A stretch of 64,000 nucleotides of DNA from Desmodesmus armatus (GCA_007449985.2 VIIQ02000589.1:679713-743712), one strand, 5' to 3'; counted from the first letter of the stretch, positions 12,250-24,261 are shown. Program-made: numbers and translations. Notes: a model not told the origin generated them from the letters alone.

Positions 12250-15200
12250 CACACACACACACACACACACACCAAAACTTGGTCATGAATTGGTGGCAAT
12301 TGGGCAAGCACAGACATGTCCATCTACGTCCCAGGTCTCTGTCTCTGGCGAAAGCGTATACTTTCACCCCCTCTCCTCCCTCTCCTCCCGAACAGAGACA
12401 GTCTTGTAAGCGTCATGCTACAGGCTGTTTGTCATGGAAACAGAAGCGACACACATGGCTGTGTTGCCTGACATGCAGTGCTGCTCAGATAGGGGTGGCG
12501 GCTGGCAGCAGCGATGGCAGCAGTCATGTGATTGCCCCTGTGCAGCCGCCTCACCATATAGGAGTTGACCTCCCTGTTTTCATGAGCTCCTGCAACAGCA
12601 ACAGCAACAGCAACAGCAGCCAGCAAGCAATTTGGGTCGAGCATGCAGAGGTCACTTACATGTGCTCTGAGATTCACTGCCGGTCCAACTTGTAGGGCGG
12701 AATATGGGGTATCTTTCATCGGAATGCAGTGCCTTTGTGTTCACACACCAACACACTGCTGCAGTGCACTATCTGAGACAGCCTTGCCTGGAAATACCAG
12801 GGCCGTCTGCAAAAGTGCATGCATTGGCCATACATGCTTTGACACATGCTTGCTAGCCCGCAACCCAAGTTGGACTGGACGATCCACAGCAAGATTGAAG
12901 TCAGCACACACTCAAAATATGTCATCAGACGCCACACGTCACAAAGCGACTCCCTGACAAAGAAGGCTCAACCTGCTTAGTACTGTTGTCACTACTAGTG
13001 ACACAGTGGCACTGTGTGTGTCACTGGCAATGGCACTATCAACTTCAGCTGATCAGACTTAGCACTCACCACTCTAGCGTTGTTGCGCTGGCACAGGCTG
13101 TATATTCCATTAGGTGAGGATCTGCAGTTCCCTGCGGTGGGGGTGGTGCTGCTCTGTGCAATGACAGCACCTGCTGCCACCTCTGTAGCAGTCGCTTGGA
13201 CCGTAGGGGGTGCGGGTGAGGGTGAGGGTGAGGGTGAGGGGGAGGGTGAGGGAGAGGGAGAGGGAGAGGGGCGGGGAGAGGGAGAGGGAGAGGGACGGGG
13301 CGAGGGAGAGGGAGAGGGTTTTGGAGAGGGTGAGGGAGGTGTGCCACCAGAGCTGATCAGGGGCATGACGTTGGCCTGGAATTGGCCGTTGTAGTTCCCA
13401 GCGGGCGAGTACCTGCAGCGATAGCAGCAGCAGCAGCACAACAACAATTGGTGTCACGGAGTGCGGCGGTTGCCATGCAGTGCACACTGCTGTAACCTTA
13501 GCAGATGTCACCGTTGGGCCAGTGTGTTTTATTATGGTAATGTGTTGCCAAACAGTGTGACAAAGGCGTCGCTGAACCAGGAAGCATCTGCAGCGCATGG
13601 CACATGCCATGCCAGCAGTGTTGCCATACAGAAGGGAGAGTTCTATTGATGCTGTTTCTTGCATGCATTGACGCACATGAAAGCATCAACCCTGGCAGTG
13701 CGTTGCCCCCGCCCCCCTTGCCCAGTGGGCACAGCCTGCCAAGCTGTTGCAACATGCCATGTCACGCAATCACACATTTGTGCAAATCTAAACCTCCCTG
13801 TACACTGCAGGTTTACAAGGCGTTCTTGCAAAACCCAGACAGTCAGCAGCTTTCTCTGCAACCGTTGAGCCACGCTGTGTCACTGAACTTGCTACTATTG
13901 TGGATTCAGCACGTTGCAGGTCACACCTGCCCAACCCGTTGCCCTGCGGCGCTTTACAGCTACTCTTGCAAACCAACACACCTGCAGACGAGCAGGAACC
14001 TCCCTTGCGCCCAGCCCTGCATGCCGTTGGGGCAGTTGCCAATGCCGCAGCCAAGGGCGAGTGAGTTCTTCCACACAACCTGCATCAAGGATACACCCCA
14101 AGTTGTGGGCAGCACACGATAGAAGCAGTACAACACTGGTACTGCTATTGTGGCAGTACCAGCAATGGACCCCCTGCAGGTGATGAGGTGAAGTGAAAAC
14201 GGCATGTTTGAGCTGTGCCATAAGCATCACGTGATGTTGAGTACATCCAACATATCCATGGCCAGCACTTCTAGGCACAACTGAAGGTCATGCAGTTGAA
14301 CCTCCTTCGCTAGGGAGAGATAGGCCCTATCTCTCCCTAGCGAGTCGCATAAAGGTACACGGGAATGCAGCAGCTGGTTGGCTCTGCCAATGCAAGCAAG
14401 GGTGAACGCCATGCGCAGGCTAAATCTGGTCCATCAGGAATGTCAGCCATTGCACCAGTTGGCCTTGGCACTTCCTGGCTGGCCTAGCAAGATACCTGAG
14501 TGAAGTGGCCGGTGGCGGATCCAAAGACTGGGTTCTGGTAGTTGTACAGCGAAATCTCATCATACCTGGTGCGAGCACAGTGACACACAGGGCACATCAC
14601 ATAAACTATGCATAAACACGTGGACCCCAGTGCAACTGTCATGTAACATAGCAACACTGTTATTCGGAGGCTGAAGAGGTGGTTGTCAAATGCTCAGCTG
14701 TGGACAGTAGAAGGCAGCAAGACGATTGGAAGAGGGTGCTATGCAGCGGTCAGGTATTCAGTAACAGTGCATGTCATGGCGTGTTGTCCATGGATGTGTA
14801 TGCATGCAAGCCTTGCATCAAAAAACATTTCTGGCCCTTTTCAACCACCAGCATCAGCAAGCCTCACCAGGCCTGGACGCCTGCAATCTGGTGTGCGTTG
14901 GCGTCTTGGAATATGCTGTATGCATAGAGGTTTTCGCCGTAGCCAGTACCACTCTCGTGTCTGCGGCACAAAACAGATTGTGAGAAACATGGGGTGAAAC
15001 AACAGCCGTCAGTAACACACCTCGACAACCAATCACATGTGCAGTGCGCGCGTGCACGTAGCATGCTGGTATTGCTGCAGGGCTTCCTTTGCAGTTGCGC
15101 TGCTTGTTAACATTCAAAATCAAGGCGCCACCAGCACGCAGTCTAGTCTGCCTGCTATATCAAGCAGCAGCTTTATGCCCTGATGCTATATCAAGCAGCA

Positions 15201-16153
15201 GCTTTATGCCCTGAGCCACCTACCCCCAGATACACTTGCTTGCACGGTTTTGCGCGGACAGCGCCACCGCATCATCCCACCCCAAGGGCAGCGTGTCCAC
15301 GTGCTTGGCTCTGTTCCTGTTGTGTGTCTCAAAAGCTCCCCTGAACGCTAACGGCACTTGGACAATCCGCATCGCTGTGGGACCTGTTGTATCGGCAGCT
15401 GGTGGAAGGACGCCGGAGGCCAAGGGGTGGTTTAGGGGCTCGCCTGGGTGCAGTACTTCTGGCGCTGTGCTGGCCAGCCGTGGCTGTGGAATGTTGACAA
15501 GGGCGATGGTCCCTGTGGATGAAACTACTTGTATACCCACGGGATGGGGATGGGGAGGATGTTCTGAGTCTACAGGCACTGCTCCTCCTGCTGCTGCTGC
15601 TGCTGCGTCAGTGGGTAGGACAGTGTCCAGCGGTGCGGTTGGGTGTTCCAAGCTGGCTGTGGGGACGTCACCAGCAGTTGCTTCAGTGCTGGCTGCTGTT
15701 GTGTCGGCAGCGGCTGTAGCAGGGTGCAGGAGGGTAGGCTGGGTGCTAGGCTCATTTGGAGCATGGACCACGAGGGGGTCTACGGGGACTGCAAAACAGA
15801 ACATGTGCAGATGGTACATGTTACAGGGTGTTAGACGCAACCCGCAGAGGCATGTGAAACATCTTTGGGGATTTGAAAGTGCAAAGTTGATGGCTTTGAT
15901 TGACGTTCTGCTTTCAAATGCCCTTAGGGTGAACTGCACAGTGCCAACTGCAAGGTTGTCCCCAGCTGTGGCTTGGTTTCCATGGAGACAAAGGGCACCC
16001 TTTGCAGATACAACAGTGCCTGCTCAGACTGCCTACAAAGCGTGCATGATGCTGCTGCACAACCTACGCCTCACCTGTAAGCTCCTGTGCTGCTACCAGT
16101 GCGCCAAACAACATGCAGCAGACTGCCACGCGCAGCAAGAGGCCTGACATCAT
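11545..16153 (-). CDS. Secreted CAP/PR-1 domain protein with Ser-Pro linker and B-lectin domain
   Basis: Exon 1 (16153-16075) is a textbook signal peptide, MMSGLLLRVAVCCMLFGALV. Exon 2 (15788-15224) has a Pro/Thr/Ala stalk, then the start of the CAP fold (FETHNRNRAKH, LGWDDAVALSAQ). Exon 3 (14960-14868) has GHESGTGYGENLYA. Exon 4 (14565-14496) has YDEISLYNYQ and SATGHFTQ. Exon 5 (14079-13982) has VVWKNSLALGCGIG. Exon 6 (13412-13070) has CRYSPAGNYNGQF, then a (Ser-Pro)n linker and a Cys-rich turn. The His-Glu-His residues of the CAP site (GHES, GENLY, GHFTQVVW) are present. Exon 12171-12077 and the last exon, ending at 11545 with LLIQNDGNVRILDSRG, form a bulb-type mannose-lectin (B_lectin) repeat. 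Phases agree through exon 6; the exon(s) between 13070 and 12171 are unresolved. A likely cell-wall or extracellular protein. Paralogue at 41211-44901. Confidence 0.9.
12181..12272. repeat. (CA)n microsatellite
   Basis: An almost pure CA tract of about 90 bp with two single-base breaks. It lies in an intron of the CAP-lectin gene, directly before (in minus-strand sense) the acceptor of the exon starting at 12171. In sense orientation it is a (TG)n tract where a polypyrimidine tract is expected. Confidence 0.95.
13205..13330 (-). repeat. Minisatellite encoding the Ser-Pro linker
   Basis: The plus strand shows a GAGGGT/GAGGGA hexamer array. In minus-strand sense it encodes a run of Ser-Pro with occasional Lys-Pro and Arg-Pro. 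Such hydroxyproline-type linkers are typical of chlorophyte cell-wall glycoproteins. It separates the CAP and lectin domains. Confidence 0.9.
14307..14343. repeat. Perfect 18-bp inverted repeat with 1-nt loop
   Basis: TCGCTAGGGAGAGATAGG at 14307-14324 is followed by one C and its exact reverse complement at 14326-14343. It lies in the CAP-lectin intron between exons 4 and 5. A hairpin this long and perfect is unlikely by chance in unselected sequence. Confidence 0.9.
15153..15214. repeat. Perfect tandem duplication of 31 bp
   Basis: Two identical adjacent copies of a 31-bp unit beginning TGCTATATCAAGCAGCAG (15153-15183 and 15184-15214). The array ends 9 bp from the donor of CAP-lectin exon 2 (exon end 15224, minus strand), another example of duplication beside a splice junction. 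Confidence 0.9.
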
Positions 16154-16989
16154 CACCAGTACACACCGGTGGTGGTTTCCTGTAACAGTAAGAGGGGGGG
16201 GGGGGGCCCGCCAGTACCCAGTCAATACTGCAGATTTATGGTATCACTCGCAAATATGAGCCCCGGCATGCAGCACGGTGACAGCTGATGAGCACCGCTG
16301 CTACTGCTGCTACTGCCGGTCGATTATAAAGGTGTCCAGATCGTCGCTGTGGCCCCCGCCCGGCCCCAAAACCATTTCAATGCACTCGCGCCAGCAAATC
16401 GTAGGTTGGTAGCTGGGCCTTTGGTGTCCCGTGCCTCGAAGTCCCCACCCCCGGTCGACCACATGGCCCGGTGCTGCTACGGGGGACTCCCGGCAGGAGG
16501 ACGGTTTCAACATTTGTTGTATTCCCCTTTGATACCTTAGCAAGGCTGTAACGTCTCCAACTTCGCTCTGTATGCGTTGGTGGTGTTGCGCTCCTTTTCG
16601 TTGATTCTATACCAAATTGCCGCTGTCGGTGGGATGGTGCAGAGAAAATAGACTCAGAATCACACCGCTGTTGAGTGCTTGTGATTTACCCCCGCCCGCA
16701 CCACCGATATCAATGACATCATTCCGGCAAGTGTAACCCCTATCACACTGGACAACTGTCTATGTTCTGTTTGATTCGCGCATGCTGTGGATCCTATATG
16801 TTCAAGCAATACAGCAGAGATTCCCACACCATCCCATGTGCATGCCTTTGGTTTTGCAAGGCCAGGCACACAGCACACACCCCACAGCACCAGTACCCTG
16901 CACACCTACTGCCCAGCTGCGGTCCAAGACATCCACCAGTCCAGGCTGCTTACAAACCAAACAAATGTACATTCACACACTCTACCAGC
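16154..16989. other. Intergenic between CAP-lectin and coiled-coil genes
   Basis: Both neighbours are on the minus strand, so this 836-bp stretch combines the 3' flank of the coiled-coil gene and the promoter of the CAP-lectin gene. It has a G run at about 16194-16206. No coding exon recognised. Reverse-complement TGTAA at 16950-16954 is only 36 bp past the upstream stop. Confidence 0.45.
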
Positions 16990-17353
16990 TCAAGATCTTG
17001 CAACCACAGCTGTATTGGAGCACCTTCCCCCAGCTCCCTCCAAACACCCCACGCTACACCACCCATCACATGCATCCCTCCATCCCCTCTCACACCAACG
17101 CAGACCGCTGCTGCCTGCTGCGCCCACCCCACCCAACCAGCCCCTGCTGCTCTTCACAGACGCAGTAGAGCTACTAACCAAGTCCTCCCATTGGGGTGCA
17201 CCAGCAGGCGAACCTCCATTTGCTGCCACACCCATTGTACTGCCCACATAAGAGTGGGCACTAGGGGGAGTGGCTTGTACTGCCGTCCCTGCAGGGTACA
17301 CCCCTGGGGGTGTGTGGCTGCCCTCACGCCCACCTACCCCTGCATCAACCGCT

Positions 17354-17394
<41 letters not shown>

Positions 17395-20300
17395 TGGTGC
17401 TGAGCTGGTGGGTGTGAGGTCCCCATTGGCATCAGCAGCAGCAGCAGCAGCAGCGGCAGCAGGGGCGACAGGGTTTGCAGATGGTGCATTGCTGTCTGCA
17501 GGAACAGATACAGGAAGCTGCAGCGCGGCAGGGACCACCCCTGGCTGCTGCTGCTGCTGCTGCTGCTCGTACTGCTGCTGCTGCTGCTGCTGCTGGCCGT
17601 GCATGTGCTGCAGAGCTCCTGCAGTGTATTGCACCTGCCGGTCCTCCTGCTGCTGCTGCTGTTGTTGCTGCTGTGTGGCCAGTGCCTCCTGCTGCTGCTG
17701 GCACTGCTGCTGCAGCTCCTGCATCTCTGCCTGCTGCTCCTGCAGAGCTTGCTGCAGCTGCTCATTCTTGGCCTGTGAGCACAGTGAGAAACGCCATGGC
17801 ATAGTGGAAGAATCACTCAGGGGTGGAGTGTGGAAGATGGTTCCAGGTCACGTTGAATGACGGCCCAAACAGGCTGTTGGATACTGCAAAGGCAGACACA
17901 GGCGTCAAGCAGCGCAGATGTCCTCCCCTCCTCCCTGGTTACTCTCTGCGCAGAAACCTCCTGCCTCCCTCTTGCACCTGTGCCTGCTCAAGTATCCCCA
18001 GCAATCCGGAGACCTCTCCCTCACCCTGCCATCCCACATTGCCCTTTCCCCAACCTCCCCATCCCACCCCTGTCCATCCCATCCGGTCCCCCCAATCAGC
18101 CTCCCCCCCCCCCCCCCCCATCCCCACCTGTTCCTGCTCCAGTGTCACCAGCAGTCCCCCCCCCCACCACTCTTTCACGCATCCTTACCTAGCGTCCTGG
18201 CCTTCCCGCCCACTGTCCCTCATCACCCTTTCTGACTCCCCCCCCCCTCACCTTTTTCTGCTCGAACAGCAAGAAGAGTCCCCCTCCACCGAATACCCTC
18301 CCCCCACCCATACCTTAGTCCTCTGGGGAATGCCAGGGGACTAAGGTACCCATCAACCCTCATCAATATGTCCCTCCCTCAATACACCTGACCCCCACCC
18401 CCAGCCCCCGTTGCCCCCACCTGTTCCTGCTCCAGTGTGTCCATCAGTCCCCCCAGCCCTCCTCCAGCTGCGCCACCAGCTCAACAACACTCTCAGCCAG
18501 ACGAGCTCCTCCTCACGCCATAGCGACACACCACCTAGCCCTCCTGCTGCTGCCGCTGCTGCTGCTGCTGCCCATCTGCACCCGCTGCTGCTGCTTCTGC
18601 ACCCTCTGCACCATCTCCACCACCTGCTGCTGCTGCTGCATTCAGCAGCTCCTTAGGGAGCCATGCAGATAGCCCCGCCAGCACTGCTGCTGCCTCCCTG
18701 TGCTGCTGCAGCGGCTGCCTCAGGTCCTTGCCTGCTGCTGCTGCTGCTGCTAGGGGTGCTGCTGCCAGGGGAACCGCCGCTGCTGCTAGCAGCTCGGGGG
18801 GAGGTGCGCTGCTGTCAGGGGGTAGCAGGGGGCCTGAGGGGCCGAGGTCTGCCTGGACCCCTGCATCTACCCTGGCAGCTGCCGATGACTCATCTGGGAT
18901 GAGTCACAGGTGTGACATGTGTAACGACACAGCAGAGCATGGCGCATCAGAAGACAGCACATACATCACACCACGGCATTGGCAGATGTGTATACTGCCA
19001 GCTGGTTTTTGCCAGCGCTGTAACAGCTCTGCATACAAGGCCGTGCTTTGCTTGCCTACCTACCAATGAAGTCAGGAACTCCGTGTCGCAAACACCCCAA
19101 CACACACATTCTGTCTTTGAATCCATGTGTGCACACATGCCCACACGCACTGCAGCTGCCAGGTTTGCCGGCAGTGGTGGCAGCGGATCGCAGCCCGCCG
19201 CCCTCAGCCTCGCCTCCGCCTGCAACAACAACACAAGCAGTGTTTGAGTGCAGTACCACAGTACATTAAAGTACATTACAGTACAGTGCAGTACAGCCCA
19301 GCACACACTGTGACAGTGCTCGTGCATCTGGTCAGCAAACAGCCTCCAAACAAACGCAAATCCAGCAGCCCCTGAAAAATACAGTTAGAGTTACAGTTAC
19401 AGCAATTGGGCACGGCGAAGCTGTGCAACCCACAAGGGAGCCAGAGGCACATGGGGTGATCGACACAAGCCATCAACTTCGAGAACGGAATCAAGAGCAT
19501 CCAAAACCTCGTTGAACTCTGCATCAAAATACAAGGGACTAAACTGCCTCAACACAAAAAACCCAACCCCTCCACCCACATGCATCAGCCTGGCCTTCAG
19601 GATGCGTCGCTCTGAGGAGGGAAGATGGGGGGGGGGGGGCTCGTGACAAAGCTGCAGCGGATCCAATCACAACAGAGGACAAAATGCCCTAGTAGACAAC
19701 CCTGTCGCTCACCTGCATCAGCCTGGCCTTCAGGATGCGTCGCTCAGATGAGGGAAGGTTGGGGGGGGGGGGCTCGTGACAAAGCTGCAGCGGATCCAAT
19801 CACAACAGAGGACAAAATGCCCTAGTAGACAACCCTGTCGCTCACCTGCATCAGCCTGGCCTTCAGGATGCGCCGCTCAGATGAGGGAAGGTTGGGGGGG
19901 GGGGGTCATGGCAAAACTGCAGCCGATCCAATCACAACACAGGACAAAACGCCCTAGTAGCCAACCCTTTCACTCACCTGCATCAGCCTGGCCTTCAGGA
20001 TGCGTCGCTCTGAGGTAAGTGCAGCCAGTTCAGCACCAGACTCGTCAGATCGAGCAGCCAGCTTGGCCAGCTGGGCCTCCAGCTTTGCTGCCGCTGCTGC
20101 GGCCGCTGCTGCAGCCTTCTCGTGACGCAGGCAGGAGGACTTGGCGTCCAGGAGCCGGTTCTCCAAGGAGACATTCTCGGCAGCAAGGGACTGCACACGT
20201 GGATGAAGCAGAGGGGAAAGTGTGGTGGTTGAAGGGGGGGGGGGGGGCAAGAGGTGGAATTTATTTGGTGCTGGTGGTGGTGGTAAGGTATCAACCTACC

Positions 20301-23300
20301 ATGCAACTATGCTGTTGCTTGCGATGCAATCACAGTCACAGTCATGCTTACAAAGCTTGGCTTGAAGCTGTGCACCCCACCAGGGAAGCCATGACTCTTG
20401 TGGGCTTGCAGGTGCAATGTGCAGAGCTCCTGCATAGTTCACCATGGGGCGTGGCTAAAATCAGCCCAGGCCACACTCACGTTTGCACGCTGCACCGCCT
20501 CTTCTGCTGCAGCCCTGTGAGAGTCCCGCTCCCCTGACAGTGCCGCCACAGTGGCAGCAGCAGCAGCAACCTCCTCCTGCACGGGGGGGGGGGGGGGGGG
20601 GACACAGCAGCCGTGATGAAGAAGAGGACATAAGAAGGATGGGGGCCGTAATGAAAGAATCAAGCTGCCCATACAACTACCAGGGCACGCTGCTTCACGT
20701 CTTGAGACAGGGCACGCTGCTTCATGTCTCTGGACATGAAGCAGCTGCATCGGCAGTGGCGACTGCACCAGTGTATCAACACAACAGGACAACAGCTCCC
20801 CACGATTCAAGCTGCTGTCTTCACATGATGGGACCTCACGGTACTGTGCATAGCACCTGCTGATGCAATGTACCCGCCTCTGACCTCCCCCCCTTCACAA
20901 CATAAGACAACCTCCAACAATCTGTCCCTTCGACCCCCCCCCCCCCACCTGCATCCTCTTCACGACCGCCTCCTCTGCCCCCGCCCTCCCTCCACCTGCC
21001 TAAAAAGCACTGCGCGAAGCTTCAAAACTGCCGCACAAGCTGTACATTCTACTAGAAATGGTCCCCTGACCCATGCATAGCATCCCTCACCCCCTGCTCA
21101 CCTGCATCCTCTTCATGATTGCCTCCTCTTGTCCCGCCCTCCCGCTGGCCTTGTTGAGCTGCTCCCCCAGCTCCCTGTTCTCCTCAGCCAGTGCCTCGTT
21201 GGCCTTGGAGGCCTGGGCCAGACCACGCAGCAACTCTAGCTTCTCACCAGTCAACTCATCAATGTGAGCCTGCAAAGAGGGAGAGTGATTGGGGGTGGGG
21301 AAGGGGGGAATCATGTAGTCAGGTGCGGTGGTGACGATGGCGCAGCCTAGCCCAACTGCAGCTCAAACTTCTCAAAGCAGAATGACTGTAACTGGGCGGG
21401 AGGGCCGAGGTGATACAAGACCAGTGCCTGCTAGCAGCCCCCCCCCCCCCCCCCCCCCACCCCCCCCCCCCCCCCTCCTCCCAGCCTACTTGCCTGCAGC
21501 AACCGCATGTTGGCAGCAGCCCGTTGTGAGCCCTCAGCATGTGCCTGTATGTGCGACAGGGCCCCACTGGTAGTGCTGGGGGGCCGCTGCCTGGGTTGCT
21601 GCCCGGAATGCTGCCGCCCAGCGCTGCTGTTGCCAGCCCCCCTGTGAACAACCCCCCGGCATGCAGGGAGGTGACCCCTGCACTGTGGTCGAAAGCACCA
21701 CCACGGCTGTTGGTGAGGCTGCCAGGTGCTGCTGCTGCTGCTGCTGCTGAGAGGCCCTGTGGGAGGGAGGAGAGGCTACTGTGGCTGCCTCCCCTGCTAA
21801 GGTTGCCGTTAGCTTCTGGGGCTGCAAAATATGCTGGCTGCATACCTCCACCACCACCAGCAGCAGCAGCAGCAGCAGCAGCACCGGCAGCATTGGCAGC
21901 AGCGGCGGCGCGCAGCATGTAGCTGTCTGACAGGGTGCTGTTGCTGCTGCTGCTGCCAGCCGCCGGCAGCAGCCCTTTAGTGGGGCTACCAGCACCAGCA
22001 GCACCAGCAGGATCACCAGACCCTGCATTCCACATGTTGCCATTGCTGCTGGGGGCAGCCATGCCGGTTGCTGCCACATCCTGCTGCTGCTGCTGCGCGA
22101 GGCCTGTGCTGAAGCTCAGCTGCTGCTGCAGCTGCTCCTGCTGCTGCTGGCCTGCACCAACAGCTGCCTGTTGCTCAGCAGAGCCCTGCTTTGCTGCTAG
22201 GTAGCTGTCAGACAGGGACGCATATGAGGCAAGGCCTCCTGCACCCCCTCCCGATGATTTGACAGGCGAAGAGACCCCCACAACTCCCTGCTGCTGCTGC
22301 TGCTGGCTGCCGGCATGCCTTGCAGTCGCTGCTGCTGCGCCTGTGTCTGTAGATAGGTAAGCATCTGCCATACTGGCGTATGGTGAGGCAGCTTTGCTGT
22401 GGGCAGCGTCAGGCAGAGCAGCAGCAGCCACACCTGCTGCTGTATGATCTGCATTCAACGCATCCTGCTGCTGCTGCACTGAGGCCCCATAGTGGCCCTC
22501 TGCTGCTGCTGCTGCTGGGGTTGGCATCCAAGGGGTGTGTGCTGGTGGGGGTGGCAGGATGCCACTGCCGGCAGCACCTGGCAGCACTGCCGCTGCTGCA
22601 CCTGAGGAGCTAGGGGTCCTGCTGCGCCCCCCTGCACTGTACAGCAGTAGGCTATTGAAGCCACCACTATCACCACCCTGCTGCTGCTGATGGTCAAAAT
22701 GCTGGCTGCCGGGCTGCATCCCGCCAGGTCCCAGCACTGGAGGTGCTAGCGGCGGCTCTGCTGCTGCTGCTGCTGCTGCTGGTGGTGGCTGCTGTGGGGG
22801 TCCAGCGCCCTGTTGAGGTGGTTGGGGTGAGGTGGAGCTCCGACCCCCAAACAGCGACAGCCAGCTGGATCGCTGCACATAGCTCTCTGCCTCCTGCTGC
22901 TGCTGCTGCTCTGGGCTTGCCTGCTGCTGCTGCTGCTGCAATAGCGGCGGCTGCCAGGGCTGCTGCTGCTGCTGCTGTGGGAAGCCGTCAGCCCCAAAGC
23001 CACCTGCTGCTGCTGCTGCTGCTGGCGTTACAGTTGGCGGCATCCAGGGAGCTGCTGCACTTGAGCCCCCAAAGGCCCCACCTGGTGCTGGTGCTGGGGA
23101 AGCACCACCCACGCAATGCTGCCCCGGCCGCATGCTGTGCAGTGCAGGTTGGTTCCCAAAGGCCGCATGGGCCGCTGGGTGCTGAAATGAGCTTCCTGCA
23201 TGCTGCTGCTGCTGCTGCACATTTCCTGCTGTGTGGAAGGCCCCAGCGGCAGCACCAGCAGCAGTAGACCCCGTTGGGATTCCTGCTGCTGCGCCTGGCA

Positions 23301-24261
23301 GGCCCATGAGAGCTGCTTCGAGGGCGGCGGCTGCTGCTCCCGCTGCTGCTGCACGCGCTGCTCCTGATGCTGGCGAGGGCTCGTCTGCGTCCTCGTTTGC
23401 CACGCGGGGGCTCCAGATCATGGGTGCATCGCTGGTTCGAGCTACCTCGAAGGGCTTGTTGACTGGGGCTGCTACAGCTGCGGGCACTGTGGTAAAGGGC
23501 GCTGCTGTGCTGGCTGGAGCCGTGCTTCCTGCAGTATAGCTGGGCGCTGCCGCTGCGGCCACTGCATTGTTTGCAGCAGCCGGGGGTACTGCTGTGGCTG
23601 CGAGCGGTGCCACTGTGTGGTTTGCTTGCTGTACTGGGGCTCCTGCATTGCTGGCTAGTGCAGCGGCCGTGAGGCCAGTGCCACCATTGGCTGGGGCGAC
23701 AACTGGGGCTTCCACATGAGTGGCTGCAGGAACCGCAGTGCTGGGCTGTGGTGCTGGCTGTGTAGCCGCTGCTGGAGTCTGCAGTGGTGGGGGTTGCGCA
23801 GGGGGGTCCTGCGTGCCTGCTGCTGCTGCTGGCGTGCTGGAGATGGTGGTGACTGGCGGTGCTGCAAGTGGCACATGTGTACAATTGGCGCAAGGAGTGC
23901 AAGTTGGTTGGACCGCCGCCACGGTGATTCTCAAGTTACTATTGCTGTCAACCTGAAAGAGGCAGTGGTTGTGTATGGGGATTGCTTATCAACTGTCATC
24001 AACTGCTGCTATCAACTTCTATCAACTGCTGTGGGTGCTGTGGTGGGTTCACCTGTGGCACCAGCCTTCTCCTGCTGCTTCTTGCGCCTGAACTCCTCAA
24101 GCTGCATGGCAGGTACAACCAACAATGGTTGTGCAACGGTGGCCCAGGGTCTAGGCTGAATGATCAGGCACAAATATGATGCAGCTAGTGAGATAGAAGC
24201 TGCTTACCTTGCGTCTGCCAGCCTCGGCAAGCTCCTTTTTGCTGAGCGCCCCAGCCTTCAT
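16990..24261 (-). CDS. Large low-complexity coiled-coil protein with plant LEEFRxKK N-terminus
   Basis: Exon 1 (24261-24208) encodes MKAGALSKKELAEAGRRK and exon 2 (24101-24053) LEEFRRKKQEKAGAT. This motif opens several plant coiled-coil proteins, including Arabidopsis BLISTER; the link to BLISTER is tentative. Exon 3 (23952 to about 21490) encodes over 800 residues rich in Ala, Gln, Ser and Pro, with recurring short motifs such as SDSYL (two copies) and the related SDSYM. Coiled-coil exons follow: 21269-21102 (56 codons), 20576-20481 (32), 20190-19978 (71, ending ERRILKARLMQ), 19219-19151 (23), about 18880-18417, and 17772 to the stop at 16990, which starts in a Gln-rich coil. Exon 2 to 3 phase does not fit, and the end of exon 3 changes frame in a C run near 21580, giving SHIQAHAEGSQRAAANMRLL; both suggest missing bases. 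A cytoplasmic or nuclear scaffold is a guess. Confidence 0.7.
17973..18440 (-). repeat. Four copies of an exon 3' end with donor site
   Basis: In minus-strand sense, variants of LEQEQ plus a splice donor recur with exon ends near 18417, 18248, 18125 and 17973. The encoded variants run from MDTLEQEQ through VTLEQEQ to GILEQAQ; the 18248 copy is the most diverged. The 18417 copy continues a plausible coiled coil (SVVELVAQLEEG), so it is taken as the true exon end. C runs lie between copies. Confidence 0.7.
19583..20015 (-). repeat. 133-bp tandem array carrying a splice donor (4 copies)
   Basis: The shared core CATCAGCCTGGCCTTCAGGA starts at 19583, 19716, 19849 and 19981, a spacing of 133, 133 and 132 bp. 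In sense orientation each unit holds the last 11 codons of the exon ending at 19978 (ERRILKARLMQ), the donor, about 85 bp of intron and a C run. Only the 19981 unit is attached to the full exon. The first unit (19583) has lost the consensus donor. The units differ by point changes. Confidence 0.95.
20944..21000 (-). repeat. Partial copy of a coiled-coil exon end plus donor
   Basis: The sequence at about 20947 repeats the 3' end of the exon ending at 21102 (EAIMKRMQ then GT) with several substitutions, offset about 153 bp into the downstream intron, with a C/G homopolymer next to it. Confidence 0.75.
21438..21476. repeat. Double poly-C tract
   Basis: Two long C runs separated by a single A lie just downstream, in minus-strand sense, of the exon 3 donor near 21490. 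In sense they are G runs following a 5' splice site. Confidence 0.9.

Noticed and set aside
12033..12695. 220-codon open frame with a long His-Thr run
   Set aside because: The run is the CA microsatellite read in frame; the rest has no family resemblance and is antisense to the CAP-lectin gene.
16950..16954. Reverse-complement TGTAA as poly(A) signal for the coiled-coil gene
   Set aside because: Only 36 bp beyond the stop codon, short for a chlorophyte 3' UTR; the pentamer is common by chance.
17270..17860. Plus-strand open frame with poly-Ala and poly-Cys
   Set aside because: Shadow of the minus-strand Gln/Ala-rich coiled-coil exon; GCA/GCC/CTG repeats leave all frames open.
19583..20015. 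CRISPR-like regular repeat array
   Set aside because: Units are 133 bp, mostly identical including the spacing sequence, and contain an exon end and splice donor; a tandem duplication in a nuclear gene.
22988..23902. 304-codon minus-strand Ser/Cys-rich frame
   Set aside because: Alternative frame of the same low-complexity exon; the Ala/Gln frame extends further, matches upstream LEEFRRKK exons better and has a typical poly-Ala/Gln composition.
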